Assembly (NCBI GenBank): GCA_017612755.1
Contig: JAGAFH010000234.1
Span: 1-10,697, forward strand
Direction of reading: 5' to 3'
Source: Clostridiales bacterium
Lineage (GTDB): Bacteria; Bacillota; Clostridia; Saccharofermentanales; Saccharofermentanaceae
Length of the DNA: 10,697 nt
Shown here piece after piece: positions 1 to 6,556 of this stretch. Position numbers and translations under genes: made by a program. The notes under the pieces were generated by a model, which saw nothing but the letters and a program-made list of their open reading frames with translations, made no database searches and was not told the DNA's origin. How positions within the stretch are numbered: position 1 is the first letter of the stretch; each line of letters begins with the position of its first letter.

Positions 1-42
1 GACAAGATCATGGATGCTATCTCTGAGATCATGAGCAGATGA
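1..42 (+). CDS. 3' end of an unidentified gene (partial)
   Basis: Reading frame 1 is open from the window edge to a TGA at 40-42 and gives a 13-residue tail, DKIMDAISEIMSR. It is followed within about 25 bases by a strong hairpin terminator in the same direction, which supports a real gene ending here. The tail looks like an amphipathic helix and would suit the C-terminus of many proteins, for example PlsC-type acyltransferases, but 13 residues cannot identify a family. No function is assigned. Confidence 0.45.
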   Translation, partial: DKIMDAISEIMSR

Positions 43-63
43 CCTGATCATCAGTGAAGAACA

Positions 64-96
64 AAAGATCCCCCGTCCTGTGGGCGGGGGATCTTT
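64..96. terminator. Rho-independent terminator, probably bidirectional
   Basis: A perfect 12-bp inverted repeat (AAAGATCCCCCG at 64-75, CGGGGGATCTTT at 85-96) has a 9-nt loop whose own bases can pair further. The + strand copy ends in TTT followed by ATTGTTTT. On the minus strand the downstream bases are TTTGTT. It sits between the gene ending at 42 and the convergent gene ending at 109, so it can serve both. Confidence 0.9.
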
Positions 97-108
97 ATTG
101 TTTTATGA

Positions 109-861
109 TCAGACTCTTCTTTGGTGGTCCTGATAAAGTACCGCATAACTGTAGAGTCCTACGCCGTATCTGATATTCGGCTGGTCGTTGTTTTTCATAT
201 ACCTGGCGGCATCATCATCCTTGAAGGCCTGGAAGATAGCCGGATAGGGATCTATAAAGATCCTGTCCACTCCGTTACACCATTCCGAGAGCGAATTGGC
301 AAATTCAGTTCTCCTCTTATAGAAAGCCTCCGGAGCCTCTGTTACAGGCCAGGGAGCGATATAGTATATCTTTGCACCGGGGGCGACGTCAGTGATCTTG
401 CCGGTGATATTTGCTATTGCAGAAACATAATCGCTGCCGGTCTCGGCACTGAGCGCCGAATCATTAGTCCTGATATCATACATCCCCAGGGCGACTACAT
501 ATATGTCGGCTTCAGGGATCTTTACCTTCGAGAGTGTCCAGTCACCGGTAGTCCAGTCATCTTTTGTACATTCTTTTATATCGCCCTCGATATACGGCTT
601 GAGGGGATCGTACCATGAGACGCCCCAGTTATCGGAACCGGAGGTAATACTGTCTCCGACAAAGCATATAGACTTACCGCTCTTAAGGTCTTCAAAGAGT
701 TCGCTGTCACGCAGCTCATTATTCATTTCACCGTAAAATTCGATCCTGTAGTTATTGGAAAAGATCAATGATCCTATCAAGGTAAGGGTAAGGACGACGA
801 CAACGGTCACCCAGATCTTTTCCTGCTTGGACATTTCGTATTTCTCTTTTTTTCTGGCCAT
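109..861 (-). CDS. Membrane-anchored SGNH/GDSL-like protein with degenerate catalytic blocks
   Basis: The 250-residue protein has a short basic N-terminus, one membrane segment at about residues 16-36 and an outward-facing domain resembling the SGNH/GDSL hydrolase fold. Block I (CFVGDSITSGS, G69-D70-S71) keeps the nucleophile serine. Block III reads GMYD (126-129) where the family usually has GxND, and block V reads NNDQPN (224-229) where DxxHPN is expected, so the oxyanion Asn and the catalytic Asp and His all seem replaced. The reading frame is intact, so it may be a pseudoenzyme, for example a cell-surface binding protein, or use other residues. ATG 861 is preferred over GTG 894: a good extended -10 box lies directly upstream of GTG 894, which would place transcription start at or inside that codon. 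No strong ribosome binding site precedes 861, and ATG 831-833 (MSKQEK) is also possible. It is divergent from the sensory operon and no functional link is evident. Confidence 0.75.
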   Translation of the reverse strand: MARKKEKYEMSKQEKIWVTVVVVLTLTLIGSLIFSNNYRIEFYGEMNNELRDSELFEDLKSGKSICFVGDSITSGSDNWGVSWYDPLKPYIEGDIKECTKDDWTTGDWTLSKVKIPEADIYVVALGMYDIRTNDSALSAETGSDYVSAIANITGKITDVAPGAKIYYIAPWPVTEAPEAFYKRRTEFANSLSEWCNGVDRIFIDPYPAIFQAFKDDDAARYMKNNDQPNIRYGVGLYSYAVLYQDHQRRV

Positions 862-894
862 TTTAAGTAAAAACCCCACTCGTATTGTCCTCAC

Positions 895-903
895 ATTTTA
901 ACA
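895..903 (-). promoter_or_regulatory. Extended -10 promoter for the SGNH-like gene
   Basis: On the minus strand this reads TGTTAAAAT: a TG one base ahead of TAAAAT, which is an extended -10 element. No convincing -35 box lies 17 bp upstream, as is common for extended -10 promoters. Transcription would start near 888, about 27 bases before the ATG at 861. Confidence 0.4.
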
Positions 904-923
904 CATCTGAAGGAGAAATAATA

Positions 924-942
924 AAAAATAACTGCTATTTTT
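924..942. repeat. A/T-rich palindrome between divergent genes
   Basis: A perfect 7-bp inverted repeat, AAAAATA (924-930) and TATTTTT (936-942), is separated by ACTGC. It lies between the divergent promoters of the SGNH-like gene and the response regulator gene, where an operator would be expected. Low-complexity A/T arms make chance formation fairly likely. Confidence 0.25.
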
Positions 943-993
943 GGCCCTTTTTTTGAGGGGGGATACACCATAGAGATGGGGATCGTGGTTTTG

Positions 994-1002
994 TGATACA
1001 AT
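994..1002 (+). promoter_or_regulatory. Extended -10 promoter for the sensory operon
   Basis: TGATACAAT is an extended -10 box (TG, one base, TACAAT). No clear -35 element is present at 974-979. Transcription would start near 1009, giving a leader of about 17 bases that holds GGAGGG at 1016-1021, four bases before the ATG at 1026. Confidence 0.5.
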
Positions 1003-1025
1003 AATACAGTATCCCGGAGGGCCCC

Positions 1026-2633
1026 ATGGAATTAGTTAAAGTATTTATATGTGAAGACGAAAGTATAGTTCGCGAAGGACTTCGCGATATGATCCCATGG
1101 GAGAAACACGGCTTTGAATTCGTAGGAGATGCTCCGGACGGAGAGATGGCCCTTCCCATGATAAGGAAGCTGAAGCCCGATATCCTCATCACTGATATAA
1201 CAATGCCCTTTATGGATGGTCTTTCCCTGAGTAAGACCGTTATGAGTGAGTTCCCCAATATCAAGATCATCGTTATCAGCGGATACAGCGATTTTGAATA
1301 TGCCAGGAAAGCTATAGAACTGGGAGTTGAACAGTATCTGCTCAAGCCTGTAACAAAAGCTGATATGATCACTGCTCTTGAAGGAACAAGAAAGAAGATC
1401 AACGAAGAGAATGAGCAGAAGGACTACCTGAGGCAGTATGAGCAGGAGTTTAAGAAGTTCGAGCGATTCTCCCACAGGGCTTTCTTTGAGAAACTGGTGG
1501 AAGGTTCCCTTTCGGTCCAGGAGATATATGAGCAGGCCAATAAGCTCCATCTGGATCTGGCCGCTGATGAGTATAATATCGTGATCTTCTCAGTCCGGGA
1601 TATCCATCAGTCCACATATACGGATGATGCATCAGTAGTTACGGAGGATCTTCTGAACCAGCTTCTCCAGTATCCCGATTACATAATATTCAGGTGCAAC
1701 CTTCTGGCATACGCAGTCCTTATCAAGGGAGATGCAGAGAGCCTTCCCAGGCTTGAAAACAAGTGCGTGGATATTATAAAGAAGAGGTGCGAAGAGGCAT
1801 CCCATACACTGGACTGGCACTTGGCAGTAGGCGTAAGGACCAACAGGCTCAGCGGTCTTTCTTCCTGTTATTCGGATGCCAACAGGGCCTTTGCCTACAG
1901 ACATATCTTTCCAAGCCAGCACATCTTTACTCCTGAGCTTCTTAAGGAAGAGCAGTATGAATCTTCCGATAATGACATCAATAAGATCGATGCAGGCAAG
2001 TTCGATCCCCTGATAATCAGGTACTTTGTGCAGACAGGTACCCTGAGCGAGGTGGAACCTTTTACCGATGAATATATAAGCAGCCTGGAGGGAGGAGAAC
2101 GTTCAATTCTTTTCCGCTATTACCTTCTGGTGAGTATAAGAGTAAATGTAGAGCTGGCTCTTAAGGAAGCTGAGGTGGATCCGGAGGAGATCTCCAAGGG
2201 GCTTCCCACCTTTGATATGAATATAAATGAAGAAGAGGTCCGCAACTACATGATCGATGTCCTGAAGACAGGTATCCGGATGAGGGAGACCGAGGCCCAG
2301 AAGAGGGGAAACGATATTATCGATGTTGCCATAAAGTACCTGGACCAGCATTTTTCCGATCCGGATATATCCCTGGACGGCGTTGCAGAGGCTATCAATA
2401 TAAGTTCCAACTATCTGAGCGCTCTCTTCAGTAATAAGGTTGGACTTTCCTTTGTTGAATATATCACCAAAAAGAGGATGGCAAAAGCGAAGCATCTGCT
2501 GAGGACTTCAAGCAAGAAATCCGGCGAGATCGCATACGAGATAGGATATAAGGATCCCAGGTATTTCTCCTTTGTCTTTAAGAGACATCAGGGCTGTACT
2601 CCCAGCCAGTACCGTAACGGGGAAACCGAGTAA
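1026..2633 (+). CDS. YesN-type response regulator, receiver plus AraC HTH
   Basis: This 535-residue cytoplasmic transcription factor is the output of a two-component system. The N-terminal CheY-like receiver (about 1-125) shows the acidic pair E10-D11, the phospho-acceptor D57 (ILITDITMP), S85 (VISGYSDF) and the conserved K107-P108. A long middle region (about 130-425) is typical of YesN proteins. The C-terminus (about 427-535) is an AraC-type domain with two helix-turn-helices, near 449-473 (SLDGVAEAINISSNYLSALF) and 498-523 (ending in RYFSFVFKRHQGCTPSQYR). A GGAGGG site precedes the ATG. Its stop overlaps the kinase start by one base (TAATG), so the two are translationally coupled. Targets are unknown from sequence; the sugar transporter operon downstream is the obvious candidate, and AraC-type regulators of this kind usually activate such operons. 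Confidence 0.93.
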   Translation: MELVKVFICEDESIVREGLRDMIPWEKHGFEFVGDAPDGEMALPMIRKLKPDILITDITMPFMDGLSLSKTVMSEFPNIKIIVISGYSDFEYARKAIELGVEQYLLKPVTKADMITALEGTRKKINEENEQKDYLRQYEQEFKKFERFSHRAFFEKLVEGSLSVQEIYEQANKLHLDLAADEYNIVIFSVRDIHQSTYTDDASVVTEDLLNQLLQYPDYIIFRCNLLAYAVLIKGDAESLPRLENKCVDIIKKRCEEASHTLDWHLAVGVRTNRLSGLSSCYSDANRAFAYRHIFPSQHIFTPELLKEEQYESSDNDINKIDAGKFDPLIIRYFVQTGTLSEVEPFTDEYISSLEGGERSILFRYYLLVSIRVNVELALKEAEVDPEEISKGLPTFDMNINEEEVRNYMIDVLKTGIRMRETEAQKRGNDIIDVAIKYLDQHFSDPDISLDGVAEAINISSNYLSALFSNKVGLSFVEYITKKRMAKAKHLLRTSSKKSGEIAYEIGYKDPRYFSFVFKRHQGCTPSQYRNGETE

Positions 2634-4069
2634 TGAGGTTCTTTAAGGAACGGTTTAATAAGAACACCGTACAGGGGAAGATGTTCCGCCTGCTGCTTCA
2701 GATGTTCATTCCTATCGTAGGTATCCTTCTCATCATCTTTGCCATGATCCTGACCCGTAACATCATGTACGAATCAGTGTCGGGGAATATCGTCAAGGCC
2801 TCCGGATTCAACCAGAACTTTAAGGATGATATAGATCTCCAGATGTATCTTTATGTTTCAGGCAGTAATGATGAGCTGCCCTGGGACGATGTTTCTTCCG
2901 CTAAGGCTCTGGCAGAGGAGCTTCTCAAAAATACCACCAACCCTGACAGCCGTAAGGCCATGAACAACGTTCTTACTCTCTGCGATAACCTGAGTACCTA
3001 TATGACAAAGATAGAACAGACCAGGTCCTATGACGAGAGGATGAAACAGTTGGAGACAAATATATATGGCATTACATCCCTGATAGAGGATTATATCTAT
3101 TCCTATCTTTATTATGAGGCCGGTGAAATGGCCAGGATCCAGAGGCAGCTGGACTTCTGGATGACTATAGAGATGGCATTTATAGTCCTTGTGATGGTGA
3201 TCATTACTCCTACCGTTCTCAGAAGAGCGGTCAGGCTGAGCAGGAGCATCACCGACCCCATAGTAGAGATGAATACCCGTGTTGAGGAGATAGGCGGAGG
3301 TGACCTTACGGCCCATACCCCGGTAGAGACGGACGACGTAAGTCTGTCCCTTCTCAGTACCGGAATAGAAGACATGGCGGACAAGCTGAACAAGCAGATT
3401 GAACTTAACCGGCAGGAGCAGATAAAGCTCCGCGATATAGAGCTGTCACTTATCCAGGCCCAAATAAATCCCCACTTCCTCTACAACACCCTCGATGCCA
3501 TAGTATGGCTTATCGAGATCGGAAAGAACGATCAGGCGGAACAGATGGTCACCAGTCTGTCATCCTATTTCCGTTCCTTCTTAAGTGACGGCCGGGATAT
3601 CGTTACCATCGGAGAGGAGAAGGAACACATAAAGAGTTATCTTGAGATCCAGCAGGTCCGTTACAGGGACATCATGGAATATGAGATCAACATCGATCCC
3701 GATATCGAGCAGAATAAGCTTCCCAAGATGACGCTCCAGCCTTTGGTGGAAAATGCTATCTATCACGGCCTGAAGCCTAAGAGGGGAAAAGGAAAGATTA
3801 TCGTCACCGGTAAAGCGGTAGATAACAGCATAATCCTCAAGGTAAGTGATACAGGTCTTGGAATGAGCGAAGAAGAGCTTCTGGATCTTAAAGCGAGGGT
3901 CCTTAACGAGGATACTACCAGCTTCGGTCTTACGTCGGCGTATAAAAGGCTTAAGCTCCTTTACGGAGATGAGTGTTCCTTTGATATCGAAAGTACTCCG
4001 GGTGAAAGCACATCCATTAAGATGAGCATCCCGCGAAAGGCGGAAATAGATGATGAAACGATTCTTTAG
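2633..4069 (+). CDS. YesM/LytS-type sensor histidine kinase
   Basis: The 478-residue membrane kinase has a first membrane helix at about 20-42, an extracytoplasmic domain of about 130 residues (43-176) that looks mostly helical, a second membrane helix at about 177-198, and a HAMP region (about 199-255, with SRSITDPIVEMN). Next comes the His_kinase domain, with phospho-acceptor H281 in AQINPHFLYNTLDA, and then a HATPase domain with an N-box at LVENAIYHG (N374) and a G1 box at VSDTGLGMS (D406). The glycine-rich G2 box is reduced to SFGLTSAYKRL but keeps the YesM-like pattern. The small helical outer domain carries no recognisable sugar-binding fold, which fits sensing through a partner protein. 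The next gene, a sugar-binding lipoprotein, overlaps this one by 20 bases. The kinase should phosphorylate the adjacent YesN-type regulator. Confidence 0.93.
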   Translation: MRFFKERFNKNTVQGKMFRLLLQMFIPIVGILLIIFAMILTRNIMYESVSGNIVKASGFNQNFKDDIDLQMYLYVSGSNDELPWDDVSSAKALAEELLKNTTNPDSRKAMNNVLTLCDNLSTYMTKIEQTRSYDERMKQLETNIYGITSLIEDYIYSYLYYEAGEMARIQRQLDFWMTIEMAFIVLVMVIITPTVLRRAVRLSRSITDPIVEMNTRVEEIGGGDLTAHTPVETDDVSLSLLSTGIEDMADKLNKQIELNRQEQIKLRDIELSLIQAQINPHFLYNTLDAIVWLIEIGKNDQAEQMVTSLSSYFRSFLSDGRDIVTIGEEKEHIKSYLEIQQVRYRDIMEYEINIDPDIEQNKLPKMTLQPLVENAIYHGLKPKRGKGKIIVTGKAVDNSIILKVSDTGLGMSEEELLDLKARVLNEDTTSFGLTSAYKRLKLLYGDECSFDIESTPGESTSIKMSIPRKAEIDDETIL

Positions 4070-5030
4070 TATATTGCTCCTGGCTGCATATGTGATCTTC
4101 CTGGCGGGCTGTTTCAGGGACGGGTCTGCTCCTGAAACGGATACTGAGCTGTTTGTTATCGGTTTTTCACAGAGCGGATCAGAGTCAGACTGGAGACTGG
4201 CAAATACAGATTCCATGATCGAGACCTTCACGGAAGATAAAGGATATGATCTTCAGATGGAGAATGCCAAACAACAGCAGGAAAACCAGTTTGCAGCCGT
4301 AAGGAGTTTTATCCTTGAAGGAGTCGACATAATAGTTATAGCTCCCACCATGGAGGAAGGATGGGATACAGTCCTCAAAGAAGTATATGATGCAGGTATC
4401 CCTGTCATCATAATGGACCGTTCGGTAAATGTCTGGAATGATGATCTTTATCTTACCAATGTGGGATCGGACTTTCTGGGTCAGGGCAACAGAGCCGTGG
4501 AGTGGCTGGAAGGCCAGACAGAGGGAGAGGAACTGAAGATCCTTCATCTTCAGGGAACATACGGGACCACAGCCCAGCTCCTGAGGAGCCAGGCTCTGGA
4601 AGACGGGGTATCAGCCCATGACAACTGGGAACTTGCAGGTCAGATCTGCGGGGATTTTACCGAGGCCAAAGGCTACGAGGCAATGACTGAATTCCTGAGC
4701 GAAAACACAGACTTTAACGTTCTTTACAGCGAGAATGACAACATGACCTTCGGAGCTATCAGGGCTCTTGACGAAGCGGGCATAACTTATGGTGAAGGCG
4801 GCCAGGTAAGGATAATCACTTTTGATGCCACATCGGCAGCTCTTCAGTTGTGTTTTGACGGAAAGGTGGATCTCTGCGTTGAATGTAATCCCCTCCAGGG
4901 CCCCAGTGTAGAAGAACTGATCCGGCAGTACAGGGCGGGAGAGGATATACCTAAGCAGGTATACATAGAAGAAGCTCTCTTTACAAAAGATGATCTTACC
5001 CAGGAACTGATAGACGGAAGGACTTATTAA
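4050..5030 (+). CDS. YtfQ-like sugar-binding lipoprotein, probable co-sensor
   Basis: The 326-residue solute-binding lipoprotein belongs to the ribose/galactofuranose class (Peripla_BP_4). Residues 1-21 are a lipoprotein signal ending in the lipobox LAGC (C21). The mature part carries segments close to E. coli YtfQ: GFSQSGSESDWR (38-49), a Q-rich QQQENQ followed by AVRSF (75-87), DRSV (123-126), YSENDNM (226-232) and ECNPLQGP (278-285). The first ATG at 4050 or the second at 4053 could be used; AAAGGCGG at 4036-4043 suits either. The gene overlaps the kinase by about 20 bases and is far from the permeases, which have their own binding protein at 6557. It is therefore inferred to present sugar to the kinase, not to the transporter, as XylFII does for LytS in clostridia. 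It could still feed the transporter as a second receptor. AGG is its commonest arginine codon, unlike the second binding protein. Confidence 0.9.
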   Translation: MMKRFFSILLLAAYVIFLAGCFRDGSAPETDTELFVIGFSQSGSESDWRLANTDSMIETFTEDKGYDLQMENAKQQQENQFAAVRSFILEGVDIIVIAPTMEEGWDTVLKEVYDAGIPVIIMDRSVNVWNDDLYLTNVGSDFLGQGNRAVEWLEGQTEGEELKILHLQGTYGTTAQLLRSQALEDGVSAHDNWELAGQICGDFTEAKGYEAMTEFLSENTDFNVLYSENDNMTFGAIRALDEAGITYGEGGQVRIITFDATSAALQLCFDGKVDLCVECNPLQGPSVEELIRQYRAGEDIPKQVYIEEALFTKDDLTQELIDGRTY

Positions 5031-6079
5031 CTGCTCTTTCTGACATTGAGGGTCCATCTTAAGGGTTTTCCCTTTTTGTTGGTCAGGACCGCGTTTATCA
5101 ATGCGTTACAGAGCTCTTTTTCGTCGTTGGACGCGGTAGTGATACTTATATCTCCTCTGGTGGTGTAATAGCTGTTTCCGAGGGAGACTACCGACACGTC
5201 ACCGGGGACGCTGATACCCTTTTTCCGGAGGGCTCTTATAAGATGATATGCGACAAGATCGTTCTGGCATATGACGGAATCTTTTCCCGTCAGGCATTCA
5301 TCGATAAATTTCCTGAAGAATTCATCTCCGCCCCGGGAAAACTGTTTCCGGTCCTTGCCGGAATAGAGGAGAAATCCGTTTTCGTCAAAGGGGAGAGAAA
5401 GGTAAGCGCAGGTTTCCATACATTCCCTGTAGCAGGACAGGCCTGAAGAATCATCCATACGGAAAAGTCCGGCGATGTTCTTTCTTCCTCGTTCAGCCAG
5501 GTGGTGTATTAGAGTTGAGATACCTTCCTCATGATCGCCACCGACGATCACCGGATCTTTTCCCTTAAGGGGGTAAGAACGTTCGAAAAAGATCAGGGTA
5601 ATACCTGTTGCCATGATCTTTTCCATAAGCGGGATATTGGGATTGGGGATCATGTTGCTGATGGGATCGATAATAACTGCCGCCGGGTGTTTTCCGATGA
5701 CTTCCGAAAGTATCTCTTTTTCCCTGGATATGGAACCGGAGGTGCTCTTACATATAAGTTCCAATCTGTTTAACGCAAGCTCATTTTTCAGAAGTGACAA
5801 TAAAGAAGGGTATATATATTCATCTTCATCGGAAGTGATAAAAAAGACTTTGTTGCCGGGAACCGGTACAGTGTCGGCTATGTAAGATCCGGAACCCCTG
5901 CGTTTAACGATGAGACCTTTTCTTCCCAATACCTCAAGAGCCAGTCTTATGGTCTGGCGGCTGCATGAATACATGGAACAGAGGTCTCCTTCGGAGGGAA
6001 GCCTGCTGTCCCCTTCCGCTTTCATCTTTTTGATCCGCAACTCGAGATCGTTAGCTATTGTCAGGTATTTTGATGCCAT
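5027..6079 (-). CDS. AraR-like transcriptional repressor (GntR wHTH plus LacI-type effector domain)
   Basis: This 350-residue cytoplasmic regulator has a GntR-type winged helix (about 1-69) with LPSEGDL (27-33), SRQTIRLALEVLGRKGLI (40-57) and the wing GSGSYIA. It is joined to a LacI/periplasmic-binding-protein effector domain (about 75-350) with DPISNMIPNPN, FFERSYPL, RKNIAGLFRMDDSSG and QNDLVAYHLIRAL. This combination and the NPN and GLFRMDD segments are typical of the arabinose repressor AraR. An L-arabinose-like inducer is therefore plausible but unproven; the C-terminal part has diverged. The start is well set by GGGGGAGG (6087-6094) seven bases before the ATG. The stop overlaps the convergent binding-protein gene by four bases with no strong terminator between them. 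Its position beside the long leader of the transport operon suggests local repression of that operon. Confidence 0.88.
   Translation of the reverse strand: MASKYLTIANDLELRIKKMKAEGDSRLPSEGDLCSMYSCSRQTIRLALEVLGRKGLIVKRRGSGSYIADTVPVPGNKVFFITSDEDEYIYPSLLSLLKNELALNRLELICKSTSGSISREKEILSEVIGKHPAAVIIDPISNMIPNPNIPLMEKIMATGITLIFFERSYPLKGKDPVIVGGDHEEGISTLIHHLAERGRKNIAGLFRMDDSSGLSCYRECMETCAYLSLPFDENGFLLYSGKDRKQFSRGGDEFFRKFIDECLTGKDSVICQNDLVAYHLIRALRKKGISVPGDVSVVSLGNSYYTTRGDISITTASNDEKELCNALINAVLTNKKGKPLRWTLNVRKSS
5061..5077 (+). terminator. Weak candidate terminator for the sensory operon
   Basis: AAGGG (5061-5065), TTTT loop, CCCTT (5070-5074), continuing into TTTG, lies about 30 bases past the stop of the sensor binding protein. 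It is inside the 3' end of the convergent repressor gene. The stem has only 5 bp, so termination may be inefficient. Confidence 0.3.
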
Positions 6080-6111
6080 CAGATATCCTCCCCCGAAGGC
6101 TTTTCTGGCAT

Positions 6112-6132
6112 ATGACCGTTACTTGCCGTCAT
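6112..6132. promoter_or_regulatory. Inverted repeat at the repressor's start of transcription (possible auto-operator)
   Basis: ATGAC (6112-6116) and GTCAT (6128-6132) form a perfect 5-bp inverted repeat with an 11-base spacer. It covers the expected transcription start of the AraR-like gene and touches its -10 box, where an autorepression site would sit. The arms are short, and I do not see the same repeat in front of the transport operon. Confidence 0.25.
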
Positions 6133-6136
6133 TATA
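6131..6136 (-). promoter_or_regulatory. -10 box of the AraR-like gene
   Basis: The minus strand reads a consensus TATAAT here. No good -35 hexamer is found 16-18 bp upstream. Transcription would start near 6124, leaving a leader of about 45 bases that contains the GGGGGAGG ribosome binding site. Confidence 0.5.
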
Positions 6137-6455
6137 TCCCATAAGGAAGTAATAGGTGGTTGATTTTCTTATCATCATCTTAAGACAGGGGATCTTTTGT
6201 GTTTGTTTTTTTATCGTATTTTTTCGGGGTGTAGTTGTTTTTTCCACATCAGGCTTCGCAGATGGTCAAATTGCTAACATATTTTGGAAGGCGCAAAGAG
6301 AACATATCGTAAATTATTCAACAAGAAATCGGAAGATAATCAACATTTTGGTCCGGGAAACGTGTATCAGGCGTATATCTGTATTCGATATTTTGCTCGG
6401 GGGTAAAGTTGTATTTATGCAGTTTCACCATTCTCAATACCTATACGAGGAATCA
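6137..6455. other. Long AT-rich non-coding region between repressor and transport operon
   Basis: I find no convincing gene in this stretch of over 300 bases. It is visibly richer in A and T than the flanking genes, with T-runs near 6205-6245. ATTTTG-containing segments recur at 6281, 6345 and 6390, and AACATAT occurs at 6276 and 6301, but these are short and not evenly phased. A TGTGTTT at 6198-6204 matches the arm of the inverted-repeat cluster nearer the transport operon. The most likely role is regulatory DNA for the divergent repressor and transport promoters, including binding sites for the YesN-type regulator. Confidence 0.5.
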
Positions 6456-6484
6456 TTGAAAGGGTTTTTGAAAATGTGTTTACT
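6456..6484 (+). promoter_or_regulatory. Candidate promoter of the transport operon
   Basis: TTGAAA (6456-6461) matches a -35 box at 5 of 6 positions, and TTTACT lies 17 bp further on (6479-6484) as a poor -10 box. A second TTGAAA lies at 6468-6473. A weak -10 would suit an activator-dependent promoter, but no alternative can be excluded. Confidence 0.35.
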
Positions 6485-6514
6485 TGGGGCAGAAACACAG
6501 GGAGGGCCTGTGTT
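6475..6514. promoter_or_regulatory. Cluster of TGTGTT/AACACA inverted repeats before the transport operon
   Basis: Three related arms lie within 40 bases: TGTGTTT (6475-6481), AAACACAGG (6493-6501) and CCTGTGTT (6507-6514). The first and second form a perfect 7-bp inverted repeat with an 11-base spacer; the second and third form a perfect 8-bp repeat with a 5-base spacer (GAGGG). The cluster overlaps the putative -10 box and start of transcription. It could be a repressor operator, or, if transcribed from further upstream, two mutually exclusive RNA hairpins. The second hairpin places a Shine-Dalgarno-like GGGAGGG at its stem-loop boundary. Confidence 0.4.
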
Positions 6515-6556
6515 ATGAAAACCCAATATCCTATAAAAGGAAGAAAGAGGCAAAAA

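Noticed and set aside
121..618. Open frame on the + strand opposite the SGNH-like gene
   Set aside because: It is antisense to a recognisable SGNH-like protein, begins inside it with no ribosome binding site and its translation shows no family features.
861..894. GTG 894 as start of the SGNH-like gene
   Set aside because: The extended -10 box at 895-903 would place transcription start at or downstream of this codon, and no ribosome binding site precedes it.
3581..4231. 216-codon open frame on the minus strand
   Set aside because: It is antisense to the kinase ATPase domain and the signal peptide of the binding lipoprotein, both well-supported genes.
6281..6396. Three ATTTTG repeats as phased YesN-type binding sites
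   Set aside because: Only 6-7 shared bases in an AT-rich region, with spacings of 64 and 45 that do not fit a common helical phase; kept only as a note.
6456..6470. Possible CcpA cre site (TGAAAGGGTTTTTG)
   Set aside because: It lacks the central CG and the terminal CA; about three mismatches to the cre consensus at key positions. ATGAAAACCCAATAT at 6514-6528 also fails at the CG core.
6156..6518. 120-codon open frame on the + strand in the spacer before the transport operon
   Set aside because: It begins with GTG without a ribosome binding site, translates to a low-complexity, Phe/Ile/Val-rich sequence of no recognisable family, and runs into the promoter region and the 5' part of the transport leader.
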